64,000 bases of DNA, from NCBI GenBank assembly GCA_002633005.1, contig NMRA01000497.1, forward strand, positions 208,883-272,882. Direction: 5' to 3'. The notes under the pieces are model-generated. The model was not told where the DNA came from and ran no database searches. It saw nothing but the letters and a program-made list of their open reading frames with translations. This stretch comes from Phoronis australis (Eukaryota; Phoronida; Phoronidae). Position numbers and translations under genes: made by a program. Shown here one piece after another: positions 60,177 to 64,000 of the stretch; position 1 is the stretch's first letter; each line of letters opens with the position of its first letter.

Positions 60177-61110
60177 CAAGTGACTCAATCAGTGGACAAA
60201 GGTCATCGGGTTCAGTTTTTATCTCGGCCTTCTCTTTCTGGTCCTCTTGCAATGCGTGTACACTTGTCTTTTCTTTTTTGTATCATGTACATGTGTCTAA
60301 AGTGACTTATAAGCCCGGTGGAGGGCTGGGTGTTCCTAGTCTTTGTAACGTATTCATTGTTTAAATTCATTTGAACACATGTCACTGTAATAAAAATTAC
60401 TTACTTACTTACTTACTGACTTACTTATACTGACAGCGAAATACATCCAGAAAATCTCTTGTTGTCATTTGAAAGAGCTTAGACTTGATTTTTATAACAA
60501 TATAAAGCAGAATAATTCTTGCTCAAATTTTTCTTCAACTGGTCTGTAAACTCTGCTCGTCCTTTCCAAATTAGACAATTTTGCAAGACAATTTCCAATA
60601 AAATGTGAAAGTGAGGCAAGATTTGTTATTGCTCAGTCATCAAGATTAACTCTTTAACTATATGTTCTAAAAGTCATACAAGGCTGGAAGGTGCAATAGG
60701 GCGGTAAGAAGGTCACTATATACTGCAACCAAAACTAGCCACAAAAAGTGGTCTATAGATTATCTTCCCTCTCTTGCACAAAACTGTCAGATTTTAATAA
60801 ATGGCACAGAATTATGCACAGTATACGTTGATTATTCCAGCCACCAATGTATAAACTTCAATCTATTTTGTAAGTTACTTATTCTCGTTGTTGAAAACAT
60901 ACAATTTTGAAGACGGATAATATCCCTTCTGTGCCAATTTCCGGTCTCTTGCTCCAGCGGCGAAACTAGAGATCATTGGGTACTCAAAATTTGGCATTTA
61001 TATTTTTGTTAGGATACCTATCCATGTACCAAAAGTGAAGTTGTTTTGAACTTTGATGTATAGACTAATTTTTTAAAATATACTGGTTTTTGTATGGACT
61101 GTTTCTTAAA
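60177..61110. repeat. Dispersed repeat family R1, copy 2
   Basis: Same order of blocks as 20757-21470, with about 200 extra bases near 60220-60440. Confidence 0.75.
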
Positions 61111-61536
61111 TTTGCAAGTTCGCTAGTCTAGATGACGTCAAACATGCAGTAACTGAATAAGAAGCAAAGCGTAAAAACAAATGGTTATCATTTGAAATTT
61201 AGAATCTGTGTGTTTTGCGTACCCGATGGGTCCACCGTCGGCGTGTCCGCATGACGTACATCTCCAGTGGCTTGATGACATCTGTGACGTAGGCTTGTGG
61301 GTTGGCACAAACTCATTCCTGTGATTTGATTGACAACTTTCAGTCTAACATTTCTCATGTCATTGTTCACCTCAACTGTCTCCTCTTACATTTTCACAAT
61401 TCTTTCCATGGTGTTTCGGTTCACTATGGATGTCTACAACCTACATTACAAGAAAACATAATCAGAAAAAATACCGTTACTTGTAATAACCATTGGGATG
61501 GCAAAACTCTAATTACAAAAATGACTAAATCATGCC

Positions 61537-61830
61537 AAATGACGTCGTATGGAGGTCGTAAACTACATGTATTATTTAACTTGCAAGATCAAGACGACGG
61601 GCACCCTGTTTTCCTTTGTTGCGTCTTTGTTGAATATAACAATACAGGGGGCGCAAATATCTTACCTTGGGCGCACAACAGCCAGTTACCGAAAAATACT
61701 TACCATTATCTTTATTGTAAGAAATAGAAACAAAGTGATCAGCGGATATGCCTATCTACCGAAATCTATGCGACGAGCTTGCGACTTAGTTTCCCGTGGG
61801 TTCATAATTCCCCTTCACGTCTTGGTCACG
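61537..61830. repeat. Dispersed repeat family R2, copy 2
   Basis: Same blocks and orientation as 12920-13260. Confidence 0.75.
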
Positions 61831-62345
61831 AGGGAAAACTACTCTGACGATGACTTCAGCTTTCACCTACATGTAGCTGTTAAAACGGGAATTCTCGGTA
61901 ATTTTCCTATTAATGCTTTGACTTGCACTGTAATACAGCGTTTTCCTACAGCCTCAGCCCTTTTACACCCGTATACGTGAAGGAAAACTTACATCGCGTT
62001 CGTAAAGCCTTGTCTTGTCAAAATTACTCCATGCAATTAGCAGCAAAGTCGACACAAGAAACGGTTGCCAGTAAAGAGGCGATTCTTCTTGAACTATTGC
62101 ATCGAATCTGGTTAGCTCTGACGCTCGGGTATCTATTCCTGTGGTATTACTTTTGAAACTATCTCGCAAACGGCAAGTATGGAAGTATTAAGAGAGATTG
62201 ACGTTCAGGCTTTTGGAAATTCATAGTTTAAAACGACCTACAGTATTTTTCGAAGTGAGCCGATATAGTCTGATTGACAAAAATGAACCCTGCAATGTCG
62301 TTTACTGTAAAGTTGTTTTGGGAATTTATTACTTGTTATTTAGCA

Positions 62346-62376
62346 ATTCAAGATGGCTGCATTCGCCATCTTGAAT
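62346..62376. repeat. Perfect 12-bp hairpin (ATTCAAGATGGC)
   Basis: Arms 62346-62357 and 62365-62376 with a 7-base loop. Could be a joined pair of element ends. Confidence 0.7.
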
Positions 62377-63776
62377 GCCGCACAATTTCCGTCTTCGGAA
62401 CATGATGGCTTGTAAAATCCGGCAGTGAAGCGACTTTCTGGTATTATTTTATGAATGCAAGTTCAAACTCAATGTCAGCTGAGAGACCAATTTAAAATTG
62501 AACTGAAATACGGAAAATCCGCCTCTTTTGGAGGACGAAATGTTAAATTTATGAGACATACTAAAAAACATATTTGTGTTTCTTCTGTGATCCCATGATA
62601 TAAGAATAAGGTATAACTAAATACTGGAATTCGATATCGTCTCAAAATGTCAATAACCGAAGTCACAATACTACGTGTTCTTTGACCACATTGTTGGTTT
62701 GTTATATTACTGCAAATGAAATGTTAAATACTGGACCCTCATCTTACCAACGTCTGAATAAATGAAGTTTTAATATTGAGTGTCTCGCCTCAGTATTAAA
62801 ACAAGCATAATGTACCTACATTTATGTATTCATAGGTTGTTACGATACTGAGTAGTAATTTATATTAAATTTTAACATGCATAAACATGTAGAACGATTA
62901 AGTTCATTGCACAAGTTTGAACGTGAAGTTATATATTTTAAATTTTAATATACATGTACATGTATTAATCAGAGATGCTTACTTAGCCGTCATTTACTTC
63001 TACTTGTCGTTCACCTTCTTCAGTGTCTACCTATTTGCTGGTGCGCTTTATGCAGCTGAACACCCCTACCTTTCACTTGTAATAGTCCGTGGAGGACAGG
63101 CTAGCTCTGCTGCAACTGCACCGTCTGTCGCTACATGCATGTCTTTCTGAATTGCTGCTGCAACTGGGTCAATTCGAGCTTGTCACTTCTGAAGTGGTCA
63201 GTAACACTACAGTTCGCCCAAAGTGAAAGTGGTCAGGAGCATCGTTCAGTGTTTGACAACTCTTCTGTGGATACATTGGTGCAGTAAGTAGAATACACAC
63301 GCAGTTTTCCGAAGCTGAAAGTAGGTAGCACAGAACTCTCGCAATACATTGCTGGGCCGTAGTCAAGATTGTGCGGGGGTTGGTTCGAATTTCTAGAATG
63401 GGGCACCTTTGATATTATGCAAACGTCGACACTGTAGAGTTTTCGGTAAGCACCTTGACGCAGCTTAATTAGGGGGAAGCAAAATTTATATACAGAACGA
63501 TGACTCTCAGCTCTGTGTTACTGAGATAAGACGGAATTGGTAATACCAGAAATGAGGATGCCGTGACGGTTGCTTTTGTAACGAAAAGGAGTCATATTGG
63601 GATGTGATGTGTTCCAGAAAGACAACGTTCTGGCGTTACACCCTGTCAAACTTTCAAATCAGGTGTGCTTGCATACTCAGACGGAAATATTTAGTCGGAA
63701 AATGACTAGAGTTCGTTATCTGATTGTATTTTGAGTGCTACTTTAGTTGCTTACATCGTTGGAAATGGGAACAGAC

Positions 63777-63870
63777 CACTATTCCTAAGATTCACTATAT
63801 ATTATGAATGTTTTACTATTTCGAAGGTTCAGTATTCCAAATGTTCACTACTCCGAAAATATCTAAAATT
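63777..63870. repeat. Short-period degenerate tandem repeat
   Basis: Repeated 'ttcactattccgaag'-like units of about 17-20 bases with substitutions. Confidence 0.6.
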
Positions 63871-64000
63871 TCGGTCTCAGGTGTAATTTTTAAACTTTTG
63901 CATAGAACAATAAACGATACTTCGGTTATTAGATGCACTTTGTCGTCTACCTTTACCTAAAACAACGCCCGGATTTCATGCGCATGCGAAATTGCCCGTA

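Larger units (their letters stand above)
57000..64000. other. Intergenic region without a supported gene
   Basis: AT-rich with a tRNA-Gln-like sequence, palindromes, copies of R1 and R2, a short (TTAC)n run at 60396-60428 and a short-period repeat at 63777-63870. Open frames up to 143 codons at 61302-61980 lie largely inside repeat R2. Confidence 0.5.

Noticed and set aside
61302-61980. Two overlapping open frames of 141 and 143 codons
   Set aside because: They overlap repeat R2, whose other copy (12920-13260) is not open in the same frames.

Overview
The window is eukaryotic genomic DNA from an animal. Genes are split by GT-AG introns, proteins are secreted, cysteine-rich extracellular modules, intergenic spaces are long and AT-rich, and there are microsatellites, short inverted-repeat elements and tRNA-derived repeats. 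The module set (Kazal, fibronectin type II, a metazoan LolA-like protein) points to a marine invertebrate; the phylum cannot be fixed from the sequence alone. Five N runs (1830-1892, 19344, 27218-27895, 32061, 43320-43349) show a draft assembly. Three of them are flanked on both sides by near-copies of the same sequence, which suggests unmerged haplotypes at gap edges.

Layout. Positions 1-16,260 hold two tandem copies of a roughly 8.5-9.5 kb unit, each with a five-exon gene for a secreted three-domain Kazal serine-protease inhibitor. The first copy lacks its first two exons because the window opens inside intron 2. The second copy (8632-12501, 204 codons before the stop) is complete, with a TATA box upstream. 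Positions 17,524-45,137 hold one large plus-strand gene that I rebuilt from 15 exons with matching intron phases. It encodes a predicted 693-residue type I membrane protein: signal peptide, two fibronectin type II modules, two LolA-like units, one transmembrane helix and a short basic tail. It has a 12-nt micro-exon, a GC-AG intron, and one exon present twice in a 2.4-2.6 kb repeat around a gap. Positions 45,219-52,580 contain no convincing gene but several repeats and small inverted-repeat elements. Positions 52,580-56,855 are a 4.3 kb degenerate satellite (period near 40 bp) interrupted by at least four 42-nt GC-rich units that look like repeated exons with splice-like borders. Positions 57,000-64,000 hold dispersed repeats, a tRNA-Gln-like sequence and palindromes, with no supported gene.

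The two Kazal genes would act outside the cell as protease inhibitors. The large gene encodes a cell-surface protein of unknown function. Nothing links them functionally except adjacency and strand. The most unusual points are the satellite with embedded 42-nt exon-like units, the duplicated exon whose phases make its copies mutually exclusive, and the rebuilt FN2/LolA-like membrane protein.
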